Origin: Sphingomonas phyllosphaerae FA2 | GTDB taxonomy: Bacteria > Pseudomonadota > Alphaproteobacteria > Sphingomonadales > Sphingomonadaceae | Direction of reading: 5' to 3' | DNA: 64,000 nt | NCBI RefSeq assembly: GCF_000427645.1 | Contig: NZ_KE386571.1 | Location: forward strand, 1,911,676 to 1,975,675 | Part shown: positions 1 through 8,086 of the stretch, piece by piece | Position numbering within the stretch: position 1 is the first letter of the stretch | How the letters are laid out: every line of letters starts with the position of its first letter | Translations under genes and position numbers: made by a program | The notes under the pieces: model-generated | What the model was told of the DNA's origin: nothing | The model's input: the letters and a program-made list of their open reading frames with translations, nothing else | Databases searched by the model: none

Positions 1-840
1 CGCAGCAGCGCTGGCGGATTGCGCGTCAGCGGGCTGACCGCGTCATGGCTGCCGGATACGCCCGCGACCGGCGCATGGGCGGGCTTCATACCGATGCGCC
101 CCGCGGCGATCACGGTCGGTCCACACGCAACGATCGCCGCGAACGTCTCGGTCGACGGTGGCGACGGCCTGCGTGGCGGGACGTTGCGGGGGCCGGCAAT
201 GAGCGGCATCACGGCGGCATGGGAGGGCGCGGGCTGGTCCGCCACGATGGCGGGCGGACGCGCACGTGACGGGCGTGCCGAGTTGCGCCGGGTGTCGCTG
301 AACACTCCATCGGGCCTTGGCACCGAATTGGCATTGCTCGATGAGCGCGCGCAGCTCCTCGGCGCGCGTGTCGGTGCGGCGGGCGCGCGCACGATGCTGC
401 TGACCCTGAGCGGCGCGCACACAATCCGGGGCATCGCCTTGACTGCGCGCCTGACCGCGAGCCGCACCGCGCCGCGCGGCGGATCGGCGCTGCTCCGGCT
501 CGATCGCCCGCTGACCGGAAGCGCGTTCATGCTCGAAGGTAGCACTTTGCTGTTCGGCGGGCGCGCGACCCTTGGTGTATCGTCACCGTTGCGGCTCGAC
601 CGCGCATCGGCGATGGCGAAGGTGCCGCTGTCGTTCGATCTGATCGGTGGCACGCTCAGCGAAGCCGTTCGGCGCGTCGACCTGACGCCGCGCGCGCGCG
701 AATGCGACCTCGAGCTGGGGTGGTCGGTGCGCGTCGGAACGCGCGGCCTGGTTCGGCTCGGCATGGCGCAGGCGTTCGACGCCGGGCACGTCGCAGGCGC
801 GCGCGACACTGCAGGTTTCGTAAGTGTCGCGATACGTTAG
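1..840 (+). CDS. 3' part of a large secreted/surface protein, possibly the C-terminal region of an S8-type peptidase
   Basis: The reading frame is open from the first base of the window, so the start lies upstream and only about 279 C-terminal codons are visible. The visible part is rich in Gly, Ala, Thr and Arg, with alternating short hydrophobic stretches and many small residues. This suggests beta-strand-rich structure of the kind seen in C-terminal extensions of sphingomonad subtilases and autotransporters. No catalytic motif, membrane helix or signal sequence lies in the visible part. The S8 assignment is a family-level impression from the repeated 'SGLTASW...GFIPMRP' type of composition and is not proven. 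It ends with TAG at 838-840 and is not obviously coupled to a downstream gene. Confidence 0.45.
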   Translation, partial: RSSAGGLRVSGLTASWLPDTPATGAWAGFIPMRPAAITVGPHATIAANVSVDGGDGLRGGTLRGPAMSGITAAWEGAGWSATMAGGRARDGRAELRRVSLNTPSGLGTELALLDERAQLLGARVGAAGARTMLLTLSGAHTIRGIALTARLTASRTAPRGGSALLRLDRPLTGSAFMLEGSTLLFGGRATLGVSSPLRLDRASAMAKVPLSFDLIGGTLSEAVRRVDLTPRARECDLELGWSVRVGTRGLVRLGMAQAFDAGHVAGARDTAGFVSVAIR

Positions 841-1154
841 CCAGGGTGGATGCCAGAGCCGCAGCGTCGAGGTGACGCCGGCCTTCCGAATGGGGCCGGC
901 ATGGACGCTGAACGACGGCTACATGCCCTATCATGCCACCTGTGCCGGCACCGCAAAACCGCCCAAGACGACAATCCCGCGTGGCAGGCTATCAACCCGC
1001 CGCGTCATACGTGGGTTCTGGCGGCGGGCCAGGCGCGCTCGATCTACGAGCCGGGCGGCACGACCAAGCTCGTGGGCCATTGCTTCATCGATACCGCCGG
1101 CACCGCGCTCGCAACTGGCTTATGGGACGGTTCCTCGTCAGGATCGAGGCAGAA
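841..1154 (+). pseudogene. Possible decayed coding remnant between the partial gene and the GH27 gene
   Basis: This 314-base gap has no intact gene. Translated in two different forward frames it gives short protein-like stretches. One frame near 870-955 contains 'PAWTLNDGYMPYHAT'. Another frame near 1000-1135 contains 'HTWVLAAGQARSIYEPGG' followed by 'LVGHCFIDTAGTALATG'. Protein-like text that changes frame without a usable start or stop fits a frameshifted remnant of an older gene. I could not assign a family, and chance high-GC open frames are a real alternative. Confidence 0.25.
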
Positions 1155-2696
1155 TCACCCGGCGCCGTTCGCCCGCAGGAAAACGGTGCCGTGCGCGGGA
1201 ACGCTGAACGACTGCGTCGCTGGATCGACATCGGCCGCCCGCCACACGTCCCGCAGCTTGCCGAAGCGCGCGAGGCCGACGTCCTGCGGCGTCAGCGTCA
1301 TCGCCGCAGGCTGCTCGCTGCGGTTGAACAGCGCAATCGCGATGCCGCCGTCCGCCAGCCGCTTGGTCCAGATTTCCTGCTGCCCGGATACGACCGCTGC
1401 CTTGCCCTGGACGCCCGCGGAATCCTGATCGATCGCGATCGCCTCGCGGTTGGACAGCAGCGTCAGCGCGGCCGGGCTCGTCGCGCGCAGGTCATGCCCC
1501 ATCATGAGCGGCGCCGCCGACATCGCCCATAACGTCATGTGGGTGCGATATTCGTCTTCGCTCATCCCGCCGTTGCCGATCTCGAGCATGTCGGGATCGT
1601 TCCACCCGCCTGGCCCGGCATGGCCGAAGCGTGGATTACGCTCGAACCCGATCTCGCTCATCTTGGCATAGTCGTCGGTGATGTCGCCGGTCGTCCGCCA
1701 CAGATGCCCGCCGACCGCGCGCCCCCATTCCGCCACGTCGAACCGCCCGTATTCGCACAGCGAATAAATGATCGCGCGCCCGGTCGCCTTCAGCGCCGCC
1801 CCCATTTCGTAATAGCTGCGGCGCACGGTATCGGCGCTGTCATATTGCCACTCGCCCGAGCACAGATCGTATTTGAGATAGTCGACGCCCCAACGCGCGA
1901 AGGTCCGCGCATCCTGCGCGACATGGCCGTAACTGCCGGTATAGCCCGCGCAGGTCTTCAGTCCCGGCGAGCTGTAGAGCCCCAGTTTCAGCCCGCGCGC
2001 GTGGACGTAATCGGCCAGCGCCTTCATGTCGGGGAACTTGGCATTCGGGCGCAATTCGCCATCCGCGCCACGCTCGCCCTGCCAGCCGTCGTCGATATTG
2101 ACGTAGCGATAGCCGGCGTCGCGCAAGCCCGTGGACACCATCGCATCGGCGATCGCGCGGATGGTCTTGTCGTCGATCCGCTCGGCGAATTTGTTCCAGC
2201 TGCTCCACCCCATCGGCGGCGTCGCGGCGAGTCCGTCCGGCGCGATCGTCCCGAGCGGCGGCAGCGGTACCGCATGATGCGCCAATGCGGCGGCGCGCGC
2301 CGCGCCGACCGGCCTTCCGGTCTGCCGCACCTCCGAAAACCAGACTCCGCCGGTCAGCACCACCCCCGCCGGGGTCAACCGTGCGGTCCAGCGTCGCACG
2401 GGCACGTCAGGGGTGTTGATGTTGCGGATATCGAAGCTGATCGCCTCGCCGCGGCGCACGACGTTGCGCATCGGCATCGTCCCATACCAGTCGGAGGTAA
2501 GCTGCCCTTCCCATCCACGCCCCGTCCGCGTCAGCTCCATCAGCCGCACACCCGGGCGCGGGTCGCGCCGATCGAAGGCCACGCGCAACGTCTTGCCCGC
2601 TCCCGGCAGCGACGGCGCGATCGGACGCGCCAGCCCGGGCGAGGCAGACAGGGTCGCCGCTGCGATGACGGTCGTTGCGATCGAGAACCTGTACAT
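1155..2696 (-). CDS. Secreted GH27-family glycosidase (alpha-galactosidase or beta-L-arabinopyranosidase)
   Basis: This 513-residue exported glycosidase of clan GH-D removes terminal alpha-D-galactose or the stereochemically equivalent beta-L-arabinopyranose. The start chosen is the ATG at 2696, which gives a clear signal peptide (MYRFSIATTVIAAATLSASPGLA); the longer frame reaching 2828 runs into the operator region. Residues about 25-165 form an extra N-terminal beta domain. The barrel starts at 'TPPMGWSSWNKF'. The nucleophile Asp lies in 'YLKYDLCSG' (about residue 277) and the acid/base Asp in 'RTTGDITDD' (about 337). It is transcribed divergently from the GH127/146-type gene at 2843, with a shared palindromic control region between them. 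The substrate (galactose or arabinopyranose) cannot be decided from sequence; locus context favours plant glycoprotein or arabinogalactan side chains. Confidence 0.88.
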   Translation of the reverse strand: MYRFSIATTVIAAATLSASPGLARPIAPSLPGAGKTLRVAFDRRDPRPGVRLMELTRTGRGWEGQLTSDWYGTMPMRNVVRRGEAISFDIRNINTPDVPVRRWTARLTPAGVVLTGGVWFSEVRQTGRPVGAARAAALAHHAVPLPPLGTIAPDGLAATPPMGWSSWNKFAERIDDKTIRAIADAMVSTGLRDAGYRYVNIDDGWQGERGADGELRPNAKFPDMKALADYVHARGLKLGLYSSPGLKTCAGYTGSYGHVAQDARTFARWGVDYLKYDLCSGEWQYDSADTVRRSYYEMGAALKATGRAIIYSLCEYGRFDVAEWGRAVGGHLWRTTGDITDDYAKMSEIGFERNPRFGHAGPGGWNDPDMLEIGNGGMSEDEYRTHMTLWAMSAAPLMMGHDLRATSPAALTLLSNREAIAIDQDSAGVQGKAAVVSGQQEIWTKRLADGGIAIALFNRSEQPAAMTLTPQDVGLARFGKLRDVWRAADVDPATQSFSVPAHGTVFLRANGAG

Positions 2697-2768
2697 CTTG
2701 CCTCTCCACCTAGGTCGACGATCGTGAGGAAGGGCCAAGGCTGCCTTCGCCACTCTCCCGACAGAATC

Positions 2769-2786
2769 ATTTGCGAATTCGCAAAT
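2769..2786. promoter_or_regulatory. 18-bp perfect palindrome in the divergent glycosidase promoter region
   Basis: ATTTGCGAATTCGCAAAT is a perfect inverted repeat located 73 bases upstream of the GH27 start and 57 bases upstream of the GH127/146-type start. Its length, AT-rich flanks and central position between two divergent genes fit an operator for a dimeric regulator. No -10/-35 assignment is claimed. Confidence 0.5.
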
Positions 2787-2798
2787 ATCGTATACGGT
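2787..2798. promoter_or_regulatory. GntR/FadR-type operator candidate (ATCGTATACGGT)
   Basis: The core CGTATACG (2789-2796) is a perfect 8-bp palindrome. It fits the TNGT-N-ACNA style of half-sites known for FadR-subfamily GntR repressors such as UxuR/ExuR, whose sites centre on GTATAC. The same core, as TCGTATACGA, occurs at 11024-11033 upstream of the other GH127 operon. A FadR-subfamily regulator is encoded at 38302. That this regulator binds here is inference. Confidence 0.5.
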
Positions 2799-2842
2799 TT
2801 TTATGTCCGAGTAATGCGGATGGATCAATAGGAGGATTTTGG

Positions 2843-5218
2843 ATGCCGGCCCTCACCCGCCGCTCGCTGATGACCGGAGGCGCCGCCGTGGCGATGGCGA
2901 GCGTCCTGCCGCGCGCGGTCGACGCCGCCTCCCCCGCCCGTCTGCCGGCTCGCGCGGCGCCATTGCCGCTTTCCGACGTCCGGCTCGCCCCCTCCGACTT
3001 CGCGACGGCGGTCGAGGCGGATCGCGCCTATCTGCTCGAACTCAGCGCCGACCGGCTGCTTCACAATTTCCGCAAATATGCCGGGCTGCAGCCCAAGGGC
3101 GAGATCTACGGCGGCTGGGAGAGTGACTCGCTCGCCGGCCACACGCTCGGCCATTACCTCACCGCACTGGTGCTCATGCATCAGCAGACCGGCGACGCCG
3201 AGTGCCGCCGCCGCGCCGATTATATCGTCGCCGAACTCGCCGAGGCGCAGGCGAAGCGCGGCACCGGCTATGTCGGCGCGCTCGGCCGCAAGCGGAAGGG
3301 CGAAACCGCGATCGTCGACGGCGAGGAAATCTTTCCCGAGCTGATGCGCGGCGAGATCCGTTCGGGCGGGTTCGACCTCAACGGGTCATGGTCGCCGCTC
3401 TACACGGTGCACAAGCTGTTCGCCGGGCTGCTCGACGTCCATGCCGCCTGGGGCAATGCGCAGGCACTGACGGTCGTGCTCGGACTCGCCACCTATTTCG
3501 AACGCGTGTTCGCCGCGCTCGATGACGAACAGATGCAGAAGGTGCTGGGCTGCGAATATGGCGGGCTGAACGAAAGCTATGCCGAGCTTTACGCGCGCAC
3601 GAAGGACCCCCGCTGGCTCGCAGTCGCGCGACGCATCTACGATCGCCGGGTGCTCGATCCGCTGGCGAACCAGGAGGACAAGCTCGCCGGCTTCCACGCC
3701 AATACGCAGGTCCCCAAGCTGGTCGGCCTCGCGCGGCTATACGAGCTGACCGGCGACCAGCGTTATCGCACCGCGTCGCAATTCTTCTGGGACCGCGTGA
3801 CGAAGCACCACAGCTACGTCATCGGCGGCAATGCCGATCGCGAATATTTCTTCGGTCCGGACCGCATCGCCCGCAATTTGAGCGAAGCGACCTGCGAGCA
3901 TTGCAACACCTACAACATGCTCAAACTATCGCGGCAGCTGTTCGCGCAGACGCCCGACGGCGGCTATTTCGACTATTACGAGCGCGCGCACCTCAACCAC
4001 ACGCTGTCTCAGATCAACCCGCGCACGCGTGGCTTCACCTATTTCACCCCGATGCTGTCGGGTGCGGCGCGCGACCATGCGCCGGCCGGTCAGGAAGGTT
4101 TCGTCTGCTGCGGCGGCAGCGGGATGGAGGCGCACGCCAAGCACGGCGACTCGATCTTCTGGGAGGGCGACGGCATGTTGCTGGTCAACCTCTACATCCC
4201 CGCGCAGGCGCAATGGCGCGCACGCGCCGCGACGCTGACGCTGGCGACCGGCTACCCCTATGAGCCCGAGGCGCGGCTGACCTTCGCGACGCTCGGCAAG
4301 CGCGGTCGCTTCCCGGTCGCGCTGCGCGTGCCCGCATGGGCGGCGGGCCGCGAGCAGGTCACCGTCAACGGCGAACCGGTCGCAGTCGACCATGCCGGCG
4401 GCTATGCGATTGTCGAGCGCCGCTGGAAGGCCGGCGACACGCTCGCGATCACGCTGCCGCTGGAGCTGCGGACCGAGAACGCGCAGGGTGGCGGCCCGGT
4501 CGCGGTGCTGCGCGGCCCGCTGGTGCTCGCCGCCGATATGGGCCCGGCCGAAACGCCGTGGCAGGGCGTCGAGCCCGCGCTGGTCGGCGACAACGTCCTC
4601 GCCGCCTTCACGCCGGTCGCGGGCGCGGCGGGCACCTTCGCCACCAAGGGCGTCGGCCGCCCCGGCGACCTGACCTTCGTCCCCTTCTATCGTCAGTATG
4701 AGCGCCGCAGCGCCGTCTATTTCCGCGAGTTCACCGAGGGCGAGTGGCGCAAGGAGGAAGCCGCCTTCCGCGCCGAACAGGCGCGCCAGCAGGATGTTGC
4801 GGCGCGCTCGATCGACGTCATGCACTTCGGCGAGATGCAGCCCGAACGCGACCACAATCTCGAAAGCGAGCAATCGTGGCCGGTCAGCTATCGCGGCCGC
4901 AATGGTCGCGACGTGCGCTCGGGCGGCTATATGGCGTTCACGCTCAAGGCGCGGCCCGGCCCCTTGGTGCTGCAGGCGACCTATTGGGGCGACGACAGCA
5001 ATCGCGGCTTCGACATTCTGGTCGACGACGTGAAGGTCGCCAGCGAATTGCTCAAGGGCAGCGCACCGGGCCGCTTTGTCGATGTGGACTATCCGCTGCC
5101 GCAGGCGCTGACACGCGGCAAGACGTCGCTGCGCGTCCGCGTCGTGCCGCATCAGGGGCAAACCGCCGGCCCGCTGTTCGGGGCACGGCTGCTGGCCGAA
5201 AAGGGAGCCGCCAAGTGA
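2843..5218 (+). CDS. Twin-arginine-exported beta-L-arabinofuranosidase of the GH127/GH146 (DUF1680) group
   Basis: This is a 791-residue enzyme predicted to release beta-L-arabinofuranose. The start is ATG 2843, preceded by AGGAGG at 2830-2835. The N-terminus reads 'LTRRSLMTGGAAVAMASVL', a Tat-like leader. The alpha/alpha-barrel carries the family's cysteine-rich motifs: 'SEATCEHCNTYNMLKL' at about 347-362 and 'GFVCCGGSGMEAHAKHGD' at about 418-435. In this group such Cys residues, with a Glu, bind zinc and provide the cysteine nucleophile. The 'CNTYNML' form is closer to GH146 than to GH127 in my recollection. Residues about 640-785 form a separate beta-rich C-terminal domain resembling DUF6805. 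The last four bases (GTGA) overlap the start of the GH43 gene, so the two are translationally coupled. Confidence 0.88.
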   Translation: MPALTRRSLMTGGAAVAMASVLPRAVDAASPARLPARAAPLPLSDVRLAPSDFATAVEADRAYLLELSADRLLHNFRKYAGLQPKGEIYGGWESDSLAGHTLGHYLTALVLMHQQTGDAECRRRADYIVAELAEAQAKRGTGYVGALGRKRKGETAIVDGEEIFPELMRGEIRSGGFDLNGSWSPLYTVHKLFAGLLDVHAAWGNAQALTVVLGLATYFERVFAALDDEQMQKVLGCEYGGLNESYAELYARTKDPRWLAVARRIYDRRVLDPLANQEDKLAGFHANTQVPKLVGLARLYELTGDQRYRTASQFFWDRVTKHHSYVIGGNADREYFFGPDRIARNLSEATCEHCNTYNMLKLSRQLFAQTPDGGYFDYYERAHLNHTLSQINPRTRGFTYFTPMLSGAARDHAPAGQEGFVCCGGSGMEAHAKHGDSIFWEGDGMLLVNLYIPAQAQWRARAATLTLATGYPYEPEARLTFATLGKRGRFPVALRVPAWAAGREQVTVNGEPVAVDHAGGYAIVERRWKAGDTLAITLPLELRTENAQGGGPVAVLRGPLVLAADMGPAETPWQGVEPALVGDNVLAAFTPVAGAAGTFATKGVGRPGDLTFVPFYRQYERRSAVYFREFTEGEWRKEEAAFRAEQARQQDVAARSIDVMHFGEMQPERDHNLESEQSWPVSYRGRNGRDVRSGGYMAFTLKARPGPLVLQATYWGDDSNRGFDILVDDVKVASELLKGSAPGRFVDVDYPLPQALTRGKTSLRVRVVPHQGQTAGPLFGARLLAEKGAAK

Positions 5219-6777
5219 GCCGTTTCATCATCGCAGCCGCACTCGCCACGGTCCCCGCCGCGCTGCTCGCGCAGGACGGCATCCCCGTCGTCGCGCCCGG
5301 CAATCCGATCCTGGCCGATGGCCGCTATTATTCGACCGACCCCGCGCCGTTCGTCGACGGCGACACCTTGTGGATCCTCGCCGGGCGCGACGAGGCCGCG
5401 CCTAACGTCAACGACTTCATCATGAACGAATGGCAGTTGCTGTCCACGAAGGACCCGGCCTCGGGTCGCTGGCGGCACTATCCTGCCATCGCGCGCCCTG
5501 AAGCCGTGTTCGCCTGGGCGGAACCGGGCCGCGCCTATGCGGGGCAAATCGTCAAGGGCCTCGACGGCCGCTACTACATGTACGCGCCGGTGCTGGAGCG
5601 GAACAGCGACGCGCAGGACCGGTTCGCGATCGGCGTCGCGGTCGCCGACCGGATCACCGGGCCGTGGCGCGACGCGCATCCGTCCGGGCCGATCATCTCG
5701 CAGCGCGTCGGCGTTCCCAACAACATCCAGAATATCGACCCCACCGTGCTGATCGACGACGACAAGCGCGTCTATCTCTACTGGGGCACGTTCGGGCAGT
5801 TGCGCGGCGTCGAACTGGCGCGGGACATGCTGACGCCGAAAGGTCAGGCGATTAGCGTGAACACGCTGACCGGCTTCTTCGAGGCACCGTGGCTGATGAA
5901 GCGCAAGGGCACCTATTACATGCTCTACGCAGGCAACAACGCCGGGCCGAACTCGCCCTGCACCCCCGCGGTGTATCACGCCTGCATCGCGTACGGCAGC
6001 GCGCCCTCGCCGCTCGGCCCGTGGACCTATCGCGGCACCGTGCTGCCGCCGGTCAGCTCGACCACCGACCATTCCGGCGCGGTCCAGTTCAAGGGGCAAT
6101 GGTATCTCACCTACCATACCGCCGATGCGGTCGGCGGCGGGCATTTCCGCCGCAGCGTCGCGATCGACCGGATGGACTGGGACGACAGCGTCACCCCCGC
6201 CGCGATTCGCCCCGTCACGCCGACCCGCCGGCCGCAACCCCCGGCCGCGCCGACGCGCAACATCGCGCTCGCCGCGCACGCCGCGGCGTCGAACGAGCCG
6301 ATCCCGCTGCAATATTGGATCAGGTCGCTCAACGATGGCGTGGTCAAGGATAACCCGCTGCCGCCCGATCTGTGGGGAAGCTGGTCGCCGAACAACCCGC
6401 CGCAGCAATGGATCGAATATCGCTGGCCAAAGCCGGTGACGCTGGACGGCAGCCGCATCCGTTTCTGGGGCGATCATCCCGTCGGCGCGGACGAGGGCGT
6501 CGCCCCGCCGCGCGCCTGGCATCTCGAATTTTGGCAAGGCGGGTGGAAGCCGGTGCCAGGCGCCAGCGGCTATGGCACCGCCGTCGACGGCTGGCAGGCG
6601 GTGCGCTTCCCGGCGATCACCACCCGCTGCCTGCGCGCGGTGTTCGATGCCTCCGGCCACCCCGGCAAATACGCCGGCGTAGCGGTGCAGGAATGGGAAG
6701 CGCTCGCCCCGCGCGGGGCGGTGCCGGCAAAGACGAAGCCGCCGGGCGTACAGGGCTGCGACGCATCAAAGGGTTAA
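5215..6777 (+). CDS. Secreted GH43-type glycosidase with C-terminal discoidin-like domain
   Basis: This 520-residue protein starts at GTG 5215 inside the stop of the preceding gene. It has a short signal peptide (FIIAAALATVPAALLAQ). The five-bladed propeller shows the three acidic residues expected in GH43/clan F: Asp in 'YYSTDPAPFVDG' (residue 42), Asp in 'NIDPTVLID' (175) and Glu in 'FFEAPWLMK' (223). Residues about 355-510 look like an F5/8-type (discoidin, CBM32-like) beta-sandwich, including 'WSPNNPPQQWIEYRWPKP'. GH43 members include alpha-L-arabinofuranosidases and xylosidases, and coupling to a beta-L-arabinofuranosidase favours an arabinosidase role. The exact linkage is not readable from sequence. 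Confidence 0.85.
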   Translation: MSRFIIAAALATVPAALLAQDGIPVVAPGNPILADGRYYSTDPAPFVDGDTLWILAGRDEAAPNVNDFIMNEWQLLSTKDPASGRWRHYPAIARPEAVFAWAEPGRAYAGQIVKGLDGRYYMYAPVLERNSDAQDRFAIGVAVADRITGPWRDAHPSGPIISQRVGVPNNIQNIDPTVLIDDDKRVYLYWGTFGQLRGVELARDMLTPKGQAISVNTLTGFFEAPWLMKRKGTYYMLYAGNNAGPNSPCTPAVYHACIAYGSAPSPLGPWTYRGTVLPPVSSTTDHSGAVQFKGQWYLTYHTADAVGGGHFRRSVAIDRMDWDDSVTPAAIRPVTPTRRPQPPAAPTRNIALAAHAAASNEPIPLQYWIRSLNDGVVKDNPLPPDLWGSWSPNNPPQQWIEYRWPKPVTLDGSRIRFWGDHPVGADEGVAPPRAWHLEFWQGGWKPVPGASGYGTAVDGWQAVRFPAITTRCLRAVFDASGHPGKYAGVAVQEWEALAPRGAVPAKTKPPGVQGCDASKG

Positions 6778-6792
6778 GTACAGCGCCATCTG

Positions 6793-6870
6793 TCGTCGCC
6801 CTGGGCTCGACCCGGGGACCGCTTCTTCACCACGGGCGATGTAAAAAGCGAGCCCCGGGTTCAAGTCGAA
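6793..6870. repeat. Interspersed palindromic repeat, CCCCGGA family (degenerate pair)
   Basis: The arms GGGCTCGACCCGGGGACCGC and GCGAGCCCCGGGTTCAAGTC face each other across a short spacer with CTTCTT/AAAAAGC edges. The same layout recurs at 44337, 49362 and 54931. Confidence 0.65.
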
Positions 6871-6905
6871 ACCTCTGCGAACGCCAGAAGATGGCCCCCA
6901 ACACG

Positions 6906-7003
6906 TCGTCACCCCGGACGTGTTCCGGGGTCCACTGCTCCGCAAGAGCGCCCGCTTCTGCGCTCGCGGAACGGTGGATGCCGGAACACGTCCGGCATGA
7001 CGG
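6906..7003. repeat. Interspersed palindromic repeat, CCCCGGACGTGTTCCGG variant
   Basis: The left arm starts CGTCACCCCGGACGTGTTCC and the right arm ends GGAACACGTCCGGCATGACG, separated by about 50 bases that contain a further small inverted repeat. This variant uses 'GTGTT' where the other copies use 'TTGAT'. Confidence 0.65.
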
Positions 7004-7161
7004 ATGGAGTGTCGCAGAAGTCTCGATCAAAACCGGGGTGATGACGGTGAGCAAGTGCTGAACGTTTGTCGGCTGTTCAGAACGTGCTTCACCAAAGTCG
7101 ACGCGTGACCCCAGCGGGGATCAAACCGCTGCGCTGGCTTCCCGACACATAAAGAGCCGCC

Positions 7162-8085
7162 TCAACACACCTCGGCGGTCGCCACCGGCGGCGCGCCCGC
7201 GGGTGCGCCCGGCCGCACCCGCGCCGGGTGCATGTAGAAGACATCGCCCGACAGATGGTGGTTGCTGCCATAAACCTCCGACAGCACGTTATAAAGCGCC
7301 GGATCATAGCGCAGCAGGTCGGCATCGTTCAGGATCACCTGCCCGTCGACCACCGCCTGCATGTTCGAGTTGAACCAGGTCTGCGTGCCCTCCGCCCAAT
7401 ATTCCTGCAGCGTGGTCATCGCATATTCGCCCTTCCACATGCCGCGCGCCGCCGCCGCTGCATAGGCGCGCTCGACCCGCGCATAGAGCGCCGGATCGGC
7501 GACCTCGACCGCGCTCAGGATGCCGTGCGAGAATTCGTGGACGAAGATATGCTCGCCGAAATAGCGCTCGCCGGGGATGCCGAGCAAATTCTCGGCTCCC
7601 GCGCTGATCAGCTGCCCGCCGGTGCCGCGCGCGCGACCGTTCCAATATTGCGCATCGGTCAGCCGCCCGATCCGCTCGTCATAATGTTTGCGTTCGCAGA
7701 TCGTCAGCCGCGGATCGTCACGCGTCGGCTTCTTCCAATCCCGCTGCTCGGGCAGGTCGACCGTCCCCTCCTGCACGCCGAGGATCGCGACGCGGATATG
7801 CTGCGCGATCATCGCATGCCGCACGTCCGGCCGCTCGATCAGCATCTCGGTCACGATGTCGCGCGCGCGCAGCAACGCGGCATCGGGCACCGCCGCCGAC
7901 GACGTGATCGGTATACCCACCGCGTCGACATAGCGTTTGTAGAATGGATCGAGCTTCCATTCCGCGGGAGGCGCGCCGATCGCGCGCGCCGCATAGTCGT
8001 CGACCGGTGCCTGCGCCGCGGCGACGCTCGCCACGCCGGCCGCCGCGAGCAACAGCGCACGGCCGATCGTCTTCATCGCGCGCAT
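7162..8085 (-). CDS. Putative secreted zinc metallopeptidase (HEFSHG...EYWAEG)
   Basis: This 307-residue protein has a signal peptide ([18 protein letters not shown]). The start at ATG 8085 lies one base after the stop of the GH127 gene, so the two are almost certainly one operon; a second ATG at 8076 is possible. 'HIFVHEFSHGIL' (about 179-190) is an HExxH zinc motif. 'LQEYWAEGTQTWFNS' about 40 residues later supplies a Glu, as in gluzincin-type active sites. I do not recognise a characterised subfamily with certainty. Its pairing with a beta-L-arabinofuranosidase suggests that it cuts the protein backbone of the glycoprotein whose sugars the neighbours remove, but this is inference. Confidence 0.65.
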   Translation of the reverse strand: MRAMKTIGRALLLAAAGVASVAAAQAPVDDYAARAIGAPPAEWKLDPFYKRYVDAVGIPITSSAAVPDAALLRARDIVTEMLIERPDVRHAMIAQHIRVAILGVQEGTVDLPEQRDWKKPTRDDPRLTICERKHYDERIGRLTDAQYWNGRARGTGGQLISAGAENLLGIPGERYFGEHIFVHEFSHGILSAVEVADPALYARVERAYAAAAARGMWKGEYAMTTLQEYWAEGTQTWFNSNMQAVVDGQVILNDADLLRYDPALYNVLSEVYGSNHHLSGDVFYMHPARVRPGAPAGAPPVATAEVC

Positions 8086-8086
8086 C

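Larger units (their letters stand above)
6778..7161. other. Intergenic region with two palindromic repeats, no gene seen
   Basis: This 384-base gap lies between two convergent transcription units (GH43 ending at 6777 and the metallopeptidase ending at 7162). It holds two separate palindromic repeat elements, annotated on their own. I see no credible small gene and no classical hairpin-plus-T-run terminator, although the repeats themselves could form hairpins that end transcription from both sides. Confidence 0.6.

Noticed and set aside
1539..2831. A 430-codon open frame on the plus strand opposite the GH27 gene
   Set aside because: It lies fully antisense to a clear GH27 enzyme with signal peptide and catalytic motifs. 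Its translation is Arg/His/Pro-rich without motifs, as expected for antisense frames in high-GC DNA.
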